Source: Primulina eburnea
Taxonomy: Eukaryota; Streptophyta; Magnoliopsida; Lamiales; Gesneriaceae
Direction of reading: 5' to 3'
NCBI RefSeq assembly: GCF_022965805.1
Contig: NC_133103.1
Coordinates: 48,305,693-48,369,692 of the forward strand
Length of the DNA: 64,000 nucleotides
Positions 53,897-64,000 of this stretch are shown in pieces. Each line of letters begins with the position of its first letter. The stretch's first letter is position 1. Below the pieces are notes generated by a model that saw only the letters and a program-made list of their open reading frames with translations, ran no database searches and was not told where the DNA came from. A program made the position numbers and the translations under genes.

Positions 53897-54883
53897 GGTG
53901 TACAACATATCAAAATTCTATATATATATATTATAACATATGATATTATATTATGAAATTACTTCCCATTTGCTTTACTTTTTGGCATTTATCATGCAAT
54001 TATTCGAATAATGTATTACTTTAGTAATTAAAAGATTATGACAGCAAATTATTGGATAATATATGGGGAGTGTTTAGTTGTCTTTGTAGAGTTCTTTGAA
54101 TCGAATCGTGATAAGGCGATTCTCTCAATATACACGTTTGTTTTGTTAATATATCTTACGTTTATCGATCGTTATTTAATCTAGTTCAATCAATCAATAC
54201 ATAACAATCAAATATCTCGATTTCTCGCAAATATTTCTAATAATCACATCAAATAATCAATTAAAACTAACTACAACGTCGATTCATCACAAATAATTTC
54301 AATAATCGCGCATTAAATAGCGGATTAGAACTGATTGCAATCATTAAAAATAAGTTTTTAAAAAGTATTTTGATTTAAATTTTAAATTATTAGTTTAACA
54401 ATCAAATTGAATAAAAACAATTTTTTATTGCAAAATTTTTTGTGAGTCGATCATGTGAGACATATATCATTTTAGAATCATATATGAAAAAATATTATTT
54501 TTTCATTATTATATATAAATAGATGCAAAGGCGGAGGCACGTCATTTCTCACCCGGGCTAAAACAAAAAATTTATATGTAATTTTTTTTACAATTTTGGA
54601 TAAATTTGATATTAGTTCGGGTAGATCAATTTTAAAATATTAAAATTCTAGCTCGGATAGAATCGGATTTCTGACTCCGCAAAAAAATTATATTGACATT
54701 GTAATTCAAAGATGCTATTTAAGGCAAATCAAAATATGATGTCAAAATCAACAGCCGAAAGACGGTGAAAGTTTCAAACTGAAGTCTTAGCATTTCCCAT
54801 CAAACAACCACCCTTCTCTTTCTCTCTCTCACACACACGCACTACTGTTCACCTTCAAGCCAAGACGACGCCGTTGCTCCGCC
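53897..54883. other. Upstream region of the MACPF gene
   Basis: AT-rich until about 54760, then a CT-rich leader (TTCTCTTTCTCTCTCTCACA near 54815) just before the start codon. No other gene is seen. A weak trace of MITE family M1 near 54440-54500 is too degraded to annotate. Confidence 0.55.
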
Positions 54884-57800
54884 ATGTTTGAATCCGAGGA
54901 GTACGAGAGTAGGCCCATAGAGGTGCGGGCGACGGAGGCTTTGGGCCAGGGGTTCGACCTTGCAAGTGACTTCAGGCTCAAGTTCGTGAAGAGGTGTCCC
55001 GAGGGTGGTAGATTGGTGGTTTTGGATGAAGAGACGAGGCGTGACGTTGTCGTGCCGGGGCTCGGCGGAGGAGTCACGATTCCGGGCGTGCCGGAGTGCA
55101 TCCGTGTCGATAAAGGGGATCACATAAGGTTCAAGTCTGATGTTCTCCAGTTCAATCAGGTTATTTGTTTTTCTGAATTTTGTATCCTTACATGAGCTCG
55201 TGGGATTGATTCTTCTTTTTAAAAAAAAAAAAAAAAAACTGACATTTTTTTAGATTGTTGTGGTGTTAGTTTATATCGGTGTTTGAAAGCATCAATCGAT
55301 AATCTGTTAATAAATCATTTGTGTTGGATATGTGTTTTGATCCGACATTGTTGGGTGTTGGCTAATAAGCTCGAACAACTCTTTTATGTAGAAGGGTAGT
55401 CTCTTGGGATTGGCTTGCTGTGAACTTGTAATCAGCCTGTGTGTGTAGTTCGGGGTCCAGGAAAGGATTTGTTTTCTTTAATCGACAGTGATCATATGAC
55501 TTTGATGTCATGAAGAATCGAGTGAACTTTTGGGTGTGTGAGTGAGCCAGCCAGACAACAATCGTGTTGTAATGTTAGTTATAGTTGTTGAAGATTGAAT
55601 TATTTTTTGAACGAAAGATTAAAATTCCTCAATAAAATTTAAAATGTAAAAATGAAGGATAAGACATCTTTCTGATCTATCCTATGTCAAACAAAATTAA
55701 CACGTGAACGGATATGTAATCTCGATATGAATAGATTCCAGTCACTGATTTAAGTTAATATATGTTGGCATCAGATTAAGAAAGAAAGAATGGAATCATG
55801 AATTGTATGAGCCTGAATTCATTGATTTGATCAGTTTGTCTGGTTATATGGATTTTGCCATTGAAAGGGTTGTTTCTGTCATATTATTTCAGTTCGTCTG
55901 TTTATATAGATTTCGAAGTCCTTTTAGCTAAGAAAAATTGTTTTTATTGAAGATGTCGGAGCTACTTAATCAGAAGTCGTCGGTCCAGGGAAAAGTGCCG
56001 TCTGGGTATCTTAATGCTATTTTTGATTTAACCGGAGCCTGGTTGAATGATTCTGAGGACGCTAAACATCTTGCATTTGATGGTTACTTCATTTCACTTT
56101 TCTGTTTGCACCTTAATGCATCACAGTTAGTTCTTCACGACCATGTGAAGAAGTCTGTTCCATCTCGTTGGAATCCAGCTGCATTATCCAGGTAAATTCA
56201 ACTTAACACCCTTCTCTCTTTTTGAAATCATGAGAAGTTTTAGGGTCGATAGCCAGTATGAACATTATAGTAATTGAAGTACAAAAACCATGATTGTAGT
56301 CTTGGTATTATTTTAGTATATCAGAACTTTGAGTTGACTGTAAAGCTTATGCCTATGGTTTCCGATGAATTTTATTGGCAGATAAGCCTTAATTTGGACT
56401 TCTAAAACTCATCCAAATTTGTTTTTGATTTCTGATTTCAAATCTCATAGTCATACTTGTATGCATAGACATTTAATTCTGAACTGAGTAAGATTTTTAC
56501 TTGTAAAACTGAAAGAGTTTGTGTGGCCAAATAGTCTTTGATATGATACAAAAGCAGTGCTTTTGCCAAGTTAATGACTTTCCCTAGAAAAATACTGGAG
56601 GATGGTAGTTGCTGGAGGATTAATGGCCTTTTCTGTTGTAGAACTTTTTAAATGACACAGTTATTTAGTGATTGAAACTTGGATTCTTGGTGTGCGTTGG
56701 TATTGCATCTTAGCAGCCCTATAAATAGTTTTTGTCGGTGTTGCATCTTATTAGCCCCATGAATAGTTTTTGCAGTGATTTTACCCTCTTAACCTGTTGT
56801 GAACGGGATACCATGAATGTGCCCTCCTTTTCTTAAAGCCACTGTGTTCTTGCTTCTATCGTTGGAAAATCTGACTTGTGCAAGTAGTGATGTATTTTTC
56901 AAATAAACCGTGGCATGTGAAAATGAGTCTCCAATGCAGAATTTTTTTTGCATGCTATAGTTCTTTCTTCTTTACAACCTTCCCCCGGAGCTTCCCCTTG
57001 CATTCATGCTTTAGATTCAGTTAGGCATGTGTTTCCGACCTTGCCAAGTGTCCTCGAGAACTATTACCATCTATTTGTCATCTTCTATCTTGTCATGGTA
57101 CTGATTGATATTTATTAGCCAGATTTATTGAGACCTACGGAACGCATATAGTTGTGGGATTGGCAGTTGGGGGCCAGGATTTACTTTGTATTAAGCAGAG
57201 GTCATCTTCTCCAGTTCCTTCGGCTGAACTCAAAGGATATTTGGAGGAACTTGGAGATTGTCTGTTCTCTGATGCTAATAGTCCTATTCTAGAGAGGAAG
57301 GCAAAGGATAACCCAAAGAAGGTTGGTACATGTTTGTGTATGTGTACTCTTGTGCATGTGCCTGTTTGTATTCATTTCTCGATTACTTGATTCTCGTTAG
57401 ACTATACTATGATTGTTGAGTTCTTGAAATGGTTTCATTATGTAGGTTCCCGAGGTATTTACTCGTATGCTACAGCCACATACCATGCAATTTACCAGCA
57501 TTACTGAAACATCAAGCAAGGATGTAAGTCACCCTTATATTTACATATATTAATAATAATAATTATTATAATTACTGTTGCCATTATGATAGTTGATTTG
57601 TAATATTATTTGAATCAGGGACTCACAATTATATGGTCAAAAAGAGGTGGTGACATGTTTGCTCAAAGTCATTCCCGGTGGCTCCAGACAATGGCAGCTA
57701 ATCCCGAAGCTATTCTTTTCAAATTTGTCCCCATTACCTCTCTACTTAATGGAATTCCTGGGAGTGGCTATCTTAGTCACGCCATTAACCTGTACTTACG

Positions 57801-59576
57801 GTGTATGCTCTTCTGATTCTCTGATGTGACCAATAAATTTCTTTCTTTACTTGTGGTGTATGCTCTTCTGATTATCTGATACGACCAATAAATTTTTTTC
57901 TTTCGTTGTTATGCCTTTTTTGTCTACACTTATGCATGGGTTTTTCCTCCAGTATTAATTATTAATGGAAAATTAACCTTAATTTTCTCTTTGTAGACAA
58001 GCCAGCTATAGAAGATTTGCAATATTTTTTGGAGTTTCAAGTTCCGAGACAGTGGGCGCCTCTGTTCTGTGAGCTGCCCCTGAGGCATCAAAGAAGGAAA
58101 ACATCTATCCCTTCATTGCAGTTCTGTTTCTTAGGTCCAAAGATTTATGTCAGCTCCACCCAGGTGTGCACTAAATTTGTACATTGGAAGCGAAATTATG
58201 CAAAGTCTCACTGCTCTTGATTAATTTTTGGAGTTCTAATCATGATTCTTTTATCCAAATAAAGCATTCCGCTTCATTATAGATGGTTGCACCATTCTTA
58301 TCTTGCTACTACACCCCAGCATGCTGGCTTACCTAGGTCCTGTGTGCACTCATTAAATGATCCCCTAGAGATTACTCTGATTGATTGTATGATGTGAATT
58401 TGAATGGGTAGGACAAACATTTGGAGTTTATTTAGATTTTCGGTATGCTATCTGATATCATGAACTGAATTCACTTCAAGTTATGTTCTTTTTTTTTATA
58501 TGAGAATCGTGGCTCTTGATCTTCAAATTCATGTTTCATTAATAGGAACCACTGTAACAGGTATCGAAAGACGTAATATGTTACTTCTGCGTATTTGCAG
58601 AAGCCAAGTTTTTTCACCTGGTTTTGTTATTTAGATGGTTATTTTTATAAATTGGTAATCAGAGGCAATCCCGAGGATGGGAATTGGCGAGCAGGGTAGG
58701 AGCAGTCCCCAATGAACGGGAGTTTGCGATTTCATGTGTAATTTTTTGTGAAATTACGGGTTTTCTAAGAATAACTGAGTTGCCTGACTGAACTGAATTT
58801 CTATATCCTCTATTAGTGATTGCACCTGTTGATAAAAAAACCTCATCATTTGAGCTCAACTGTAGGTTGTAAGTGATCAAAAACCCGTGCTTGGCCTCCG
58901 CCTATACTTGGAAGGAAAGAAAAGCAATCGTCTAGCTGTTCATGTAGAGCATCTTTCAAATCTTCCAGATATAATGACATTTGCCTCATCTACTTCGACC
59001 GCACAGAAGCCCCAGTGGCGAGGCTCTGATGACTATGAATTCTCCGACCAGTTCTTAGAACCAGTCCGATGGAAGAAATTCTCAAATATATGTTCCTCCA
59101 TTGTTAAACACGATCCCACCTGGGTTCAAGGAGAATCCAGTGGCGTTTTTATTGTAACCGGAGCACAGCTCATAATAAAGGGAAAATGGCCCCGAAAGGT
59201 CCTCCACCTCCGTCTACTTTACACCCACTTGCCGAACTGCACGATCCGCAAAACAGAGTGGGCATCAACGCCCGAAGCATCTCGAAAGTCCAATATTTTC
59301 ACGAAACTGAGCACGACTTTCACATTCACCCAAAGGGCCGTGGCCGATACTCCAAAGCAGCCTGCGGCAGCCCTTAATTCAGGTGTCTTCCCTGATGGTC
59401 CACCTGTGCCCATTCGATCCACGAAGCTGCTTAAATATGTCGATACCACCGAAGTTTCACGAGGCCCATATGATGTCCCGGGACATTGGTTAGTAACTGC
59501 CGCTAAGTTGGTTGTTGAAGGTGGAAAAATAGGTTTGCATGTGAAGTTTGCTCTGTTAGATTACTCTCAAGTGTAG
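54884..59576 (+). CDS. MACPF domain protein, plant CAD1/NSL1 family
   Basis: A plant membrane attack complex/perforin-domain protein. Family members such as CAD1 and NSL1 restrain salicylate-linked cell death and immunity, but this gene's role is inferred only from family; its sequence looks closer to the At1g14780/At4g24290 branch. Seven coding exons: 54884-55159, 55953-56191, 57123-57321, 57446-57523, 57619-57802, 57997-58163 and 58866-59576. GT-AG introns and phases join to about 617 residues, the normal size. The MACPF signature YGTH (177-180) followed by GG (188-189) is present. The C-terminal part has KPVLGLRLYLEGKKSNRLA, GVFIVTGAQL and GHWLVTAAKLVVEGGKIGLH. No signal peptide or transmembrane helix is apparent. 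The start is the first Met after the CT-rich leader. No frame damage is seen. Confidence 0.93.
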
Positions 59577-60213
59577 TTTCCTTTTTGTCAAATGGGAAGA
59601 GGGTTATAATTTCTCTTTGGTCTATTGTTTATATCATTCTTTTAACCCATGTTTGTAAATCTTATGCACCTTATGCCTCAAGTGATTCCCTCCAGAAACG
59701 ATTCTACACTAAAATAGTGCGATTTTAACGTTAGCATTTCTACGGATCTGTATTTGTAAGTTGTTGATTTTAAGTTTATCGATTTGCTTGAATAAACAAA
59801 ACAAACGTAGATTTCATATCCATTTTATATCATGTAATGGTATATTTATTGATTTCAAACATTGAAGACATATTTCATTTGAAATCCATAACTCCGACTC
59901 TTCTTCTAAATAATATCACTTCATTAAAAAATATCAATTCAAGTGCAATCTAAGGTTGACTTTGGATTTATGGATTTGGAGCCAAAAATTTCAAATCCAT
60001 GTTATTCAAATAATTTTTTACTTGTTTGTTAATTAGTACAAAGGATTTTAAATTCCCAAAAAATATAGTCATTTGAATCTTTTCTCGGAATTATTTTCTC
60101 AAATCCAAATCATTCAATTGAAATGCGACCTAAGGGTGTATTGCAAAATCAGTCGATAATTTTTTTATACAATTAATTATGATGTATTATATTTTGGGTA
60201 TTTAGCAACGACA
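59577..60213. other. MACPF gene 3' flank
   Basis: Probable 3' UTR followed by AT-rich intergenic sequence; no gene seen. Confidence 0.5.
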
Positions 60214-60370
60214 AAATCTTGTGTGAGACGGTCTCACAGGTCGTATTTGTGAGACAGGTCTCGTATTTGGGTCACCCATGAAAAAGTATTACTTTCTATT
60301 GTGAATATGGTAGAGTTGAGCCGTCTCACAGATTACGATCCATGAGACGGTCTCATATGAGACTCACTCT
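60214..60370 (-). mobile_element. MITE family M1, copy 12
   Basis: CTTGTGTGAGACGGTCTCAC to GGTCTCATATGAGACTCACT in reverse orientation, with part of the core deleted. Confidence 0.82.
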
Positions 60371-60551
60371 TTAACAACATAACATCAACCCTTTGATATA
60401 ACCATTATGACAAACTCCACCATTACATTATACTTTTGTTAGGTTTCACCATCAAATCAAATAAAGACAATGACTTTTGTACCCTTTTATGTATTCAATT
60501 GAATCTGTCCGCAAATATCAAAAATAAATTAGCAATTTTGTTAATAAAATA

Positions 60552-60735
60552 AGAGTAGTTCTCTTGTGAAACGGTTTCACGAATCTTTATCTGAGAGACG
60601 GGTCAATCCTACCGATATTCACAATAAAAAGTAATACTCTTACCATAAAAAATAATACTTTTTCATGTATGATCCAAATAAGATATCTGTCTAACAAAAT
60701 ACAACTCGTGACACCGTCTCACACAAGTTTTTGCC
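60552..60735 (+). mobile_element. MITE family M1, copy 13
   Basis: Starts GAGTAGTTCTCTTGTGAAAC, has the AGTAATACTCTTACCATAAA core, and ends CACCGTCTCACACAAGTTTT. Confidence 0.84.
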
Positions 60736-61680
60736 ATAAAATAAAAGACTAAAAGAATTATTCCTAAGAGCAGTTTTCATCGCAACATTAAAAGTAATAG
60801 ATATAAATGAGTATGATATATTTTTATTCTTAAATCAATAGGTAAATAATTTGAAAGTAAAATTAAAAAGCATCAATTATTATTTAAGTTATTTTCAAAT
60901 TTTAACATATAATTTATACGTGAATAAGTTCAAAGGTTGGGCTACTTGCGGACTCAGCAATGGAAGGCCCGTCGTCTGGGCTAAGTCCCTTATATTAATT
61001 GGGCTGGGCCAATCACACGGTTGAGCTTATTGGGTCAGGCCTTCTTTGGTTGAGCCGACCTCGGTTCACCATCAATCAATAAAGTCATTTGATTCAAAAT
61101 TAAAATAAAAGATTTGAAATATCTTATGCTATATTTTTATGTCCTAATTTCAAATTCATTCATCATCTTAGTCATTTCATACATGTCACCGACTATAAAT
61201 TATAAATACGGATCCCACATATAAGGATAAATGTGGATCATTGAATATATTTTTAATAACGCTACGCTCGATATGTAAAACCTCATTGATCGATGACATT
61301 TGCATCATATATTTAACGAAAGTAATGAACTATAAATTATAACTTCAGACAATCACGATAGTACATTCATATAACCCTTTGAAAAATTATCGAACTTTAA
61401 ACAAAATTATTTTGATTTAATCATCTCTTTTCCTACTTAGATCAGATATTTTTAATACCAACTAAGATTTTGTTTTAGGTGGTAACTCTCTTGCCTTTTT
61501 TCTTTTTTTAAATTTCAAAAATAATAACTTAGCTACTAATTCCATAAATCCATCGGATTTTCGAAGTCAAAGTTGTTTCAAACTGGTAGTAACCAGTATA
61601 GAGTCATCGTTACTGCAGACTAAAGCATGTTGAATAGTGTTTTATCTGAGGTTTGGTTATAATTAATAATTTTTTGAGCA
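60736..61680. other. Intergenic, no gene seen
   Basis: AT-rich except for a patch at 60950-61075 with GGGCC/GGCCC words (for example GGGCTGGGCC near 61001), as in some plant promoters. No coding region. Confidence 0.5.
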
Positions 61681-61806
61681 GATCTTTTGTGAGATGGTCT
61701 CCTTTATCAGTGAGACATGTCAATCCTGTCGGTATTCACAATAAAAAATAATAAGAGATCCGTCTCACAAAATACGACCATGAGACGGTCTCAACAAATT
61801 TTTGCC
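61681..61806 (+). mobile_element. MITE family M1, copy 14 (internally deleted)
   Basis: Ends GTGAGATGGTCTCC and GAGACGGTCTCAAC with GGTATTCACAATAAAAAAT inside; the CTTAGCATAAAAAG part is missing. Confidence 0.72.
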
Positions 61807-62039
61807 TGATTCTTTTTTTAGAAAAACATGGAACTAAAATTTTTTGTGTCCTTCCAAAAATCAGTATTTAGTTGTAACCGTCTGCTTTTTATGCATGTCA
61901 CCAACTCCTCTTGATTACGAAAAGCAGAGAGATTAATTAATTTCAGGTACATTCTCATGGGAGGCACGCCTTTCACACACACAAAACGACGCTCATCGCT
62001 CTGCATACGGACTCTCTGTACAACAGAATCAAATCCCCA

Positions 62040-64000
62040 TTCCCAGTCTCGCAAAATGATTTTCTACTACGAAACGGTTGCAAAACAAATTTAGGACCCA
62101 CAAACTCTATCACTAGGTGTTTCTGTTGATTTGCGTGCTCGCTCTTTTCTGCTTAAGCATCCTCGCTTCTGGGATTTTTTTTCTTGGGTTTGGGTTTTCG
62201 ACAAGAAGATTGGTGAAGTTGGTATTGGGAAATTTCATGCTCTTTCTAAACTGGTAATGTGAGGTTTTTTAGTGGTTTCTTAGTTTGCTGGTTTACGGCT
62301 TTTTTTATTTATTTATTTGTAGAAGATGATTGGCATTTGATTGTTGAATAAGTGTCTGAACTCTTCCTTCTTGGAAAACGTCGAGGCCCTTTCCAGTTGA
62401 TAATCATTTTTGAGAGAAATTTGACAGAAGAAACTAGTTTAATGATCTGGGTAATTACTATAGGCTGCAGCTTTAGCCTACGTGCATGCAGAAAGAGGTG
62501 TAAAGATTGTGGGCTAATTGATGGGAAATGGATGCTGTTTAATATATATATATATATATTCTATGAATGAATATCGATTTTATATTAGAGTCGACCATCG
62601 TCCTCGGAATCAAAATTGGTTCTTGGTTTTGGTCAGTAACCACAACTGAAATTGAGTTACTAAATAGTTCAGCTCATAATTTGTTTGAAGTTTTAAGATC
62701 TTGAATATACACACCTTAGTTAATTTATATTATTTGACTTGATTTTGGTATATTAGATTTGAGCCTTTTTTTAAATCTTTTTAAACAGAAATGAAATAGC
62801 GTTACCAAATATTTGAACCGCGGTTATTTTCTTCTTCACTAACAGTTAAAATTTAAAGAAAGACTCAACTTTTGTTTCAAATCTATGGGAATCCAAATTA
62901 TCAAGAAACTGGATCAATTCCTGTTCTGTCATCTATTGATTGTTGAAATCGAAATGAGGTTTAGATGGTGTTTTTTTGGGTATCCCCCCACTGTGAATCT
63001 TTCTCGAGTCCAACGCCTGGGAATAAAGCTGGCATTTTTTCCCAGTTATTACTTGCCACACCACTCACAATCAATACAAAGCTGACACACAGAATTCCTT
63101 CAGGTGTTCCCTTTTGAAATTGCCATGAAATCTCTTAAGGGGGAACACTTTGCCTGTTATTAAATGCCTCATTTTAAATTTCTTGGATTCTGCATTTGAT
63201 CATTATTGGATTTTTTGTGTTCATAAATATTTAGCCCTAACATTTTTGTGTTAAAGACCATAGGTTGACACTTTTCTAGCATGTTCCATGTGAATGAAAT
63301 TTAGAGTATTTTGGATTATTATCATAGTTCAATCATTGCTCCCGTGTTCGTGCGATGTATAAAAAAACCAATTCTTTGATTTAGGAAGATCATGATTTGT
63401 GGGCAGTCAATAAGTTAGCATCTGGTGGGGCTGGTGGCTTTTTTGAGGTTAAGAATTTTGAAGTCAGGCCCAAGTTAATTTCTTTATGATGTTTTTAATA
63501 GTCATAATTTTTCGTCTCCAAGGCCGATGACTCGTATCAAGATCAGGATGAGATCTTTGCAATAAATTTTCGTTTCTCTTTTATCTACAACACTTTTAAT
63601 TAGGTTGGGCTGCCCGGCAGGCCTAAAAAAACAATCCAACTATGAGTTAAACTTGGGCTGGAAGTCTCATCCCATTCAAAGCCCGATTTGATGCACTAGC
63701 ACTTCAATAGTCCAAGTAATGAAACTGATTCAGTTGAATCAGTCTCATCTCATGAATGATTGTAGCAAAAAGTATAAGCAACCACGAGATGGATGTCTGC
63801 TTCAAGTTTCAAGTTACACATTTAATTTTTCTAAAAAAAGAATTTTTATTTTCAGAAAATAAGATTTTAGGGGGGGTGTACATATATACTATTCTATATC
63901 ATATGCTGCTTCCTATTCAAAATTCTTGGTTCATCCTGTCATATATTTTCCGCTTATGTGTTCTCAAGTGATGAAGTTGCAATTTATGGCATTTGCTTGA
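62040..64000 (+). other. Possible 5' UTR exon and intron of a gene beyond the window
   Basis: 62090-62252 is T-rich and leader-like, and could end CTAAACTG before GTAATG at 62253 as a first-exon donor. The remaining 1.7 kb shows no convincing coding exon. A 63-base stretch between TTTAG and GTTAAG (about 63386-63448) reads open in one frame, but is too short to call. A short TA repeat is at about 62544-62559. Confidence 0.3.

Noticed and set aside
61818..62054. 78-residue minus-strand frame
   Set aside because: It overlaps the leader-like region of a probable plus-strand gene, with no domain and no splice context.
1..64000. CRISPR arrays, tRNA, rRNA and bacterial regulatory elements
   Set aside because: No regularly spaced direct repeats with unique spacers were seen. 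The B-box-like word near 37749 lacks a tRNA fold, and gene structure is eukaryotic throughout.

Overview
This window looks like nuclear DNA of a flowering plant, most likely a eudicot. The evidence is intron-rich plant gene families (an auxin-induced-type aldo-keto reductase, an oil body-associated protein, 5-oxoprolinase, a plant MACPF protein), nested Ty1/copia and Ty3/gypsy retrotransposons with plant initiator-Met tRNA primer sites, many short MITEs and AT-rich intergenic DNA. The MITE family and the SIRE-like elements suggest an asterid, perhaps Lamiales, but that is inference. I see no CRISPR array, bacterial operon, tRNA or rRNA.

Bases 1-26.2 kb are a retrotransposon nest. A very young, internally deleted Ty3/gypsy chromovirus (503-4449) sits in a (TA)n microsatellite. 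A solo LTR (4997-6894) follows. A defective SIRE-like copia element (8386-18744) then splits one member of a diverged tandem pair of unrecognised protein-coding sequences (8096-8385 plus 18745-18840; paralogue at 19312-19713). Inside that copia lies a second, coding-free SIRE-like element (13023-17078) with a rearranged 5' side. A nearly complete but multiply broken copia element with 180-bp LTRs (21410-26237) interrupts a pyrimidine-rich, leader-like locus on the minus strand.

Bases 28.9-60 kb carry the genes. An aldo-keto reductase (28932-33612, +, five coding exons, a LINE fragment antisense in intron 4) is convergent with an OBAP1-type gene (34035-35538, -, three exons). Next comes intronless-coding 5-oxoprolinase OXP1 (38337-42143, -) with a probable long 5' UTR intron reaching about 44.7 kb. 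After more transposon debris (a hAT relic, a second solo LTR inside an RNase H-like pseudogene, foldback MITEs) comes a seven-exon MACPF gene (54884-59576, +). The last 2 kb hold a possible first non-coding exon and intron of a gene continuing past the window.

Fourteen copies of one roughly 180-bp MITE family occur only from 27.5 to 61.8 kb, in the genic half. The most unusual observations are a palindromic AGATGTTG/CAACATCT motif scattered through LTR, gag and pol of one copia element; an RT-integrase-RNase H coding chimera joined at a shared DD motif; two sister solo LTRs with different GC-rich repeat cassettes at the same U3 position; and host flank sequence trapped inside a nested LTR element. 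No new functional system beyond mobile-element biology is demonstrated by this sequence.
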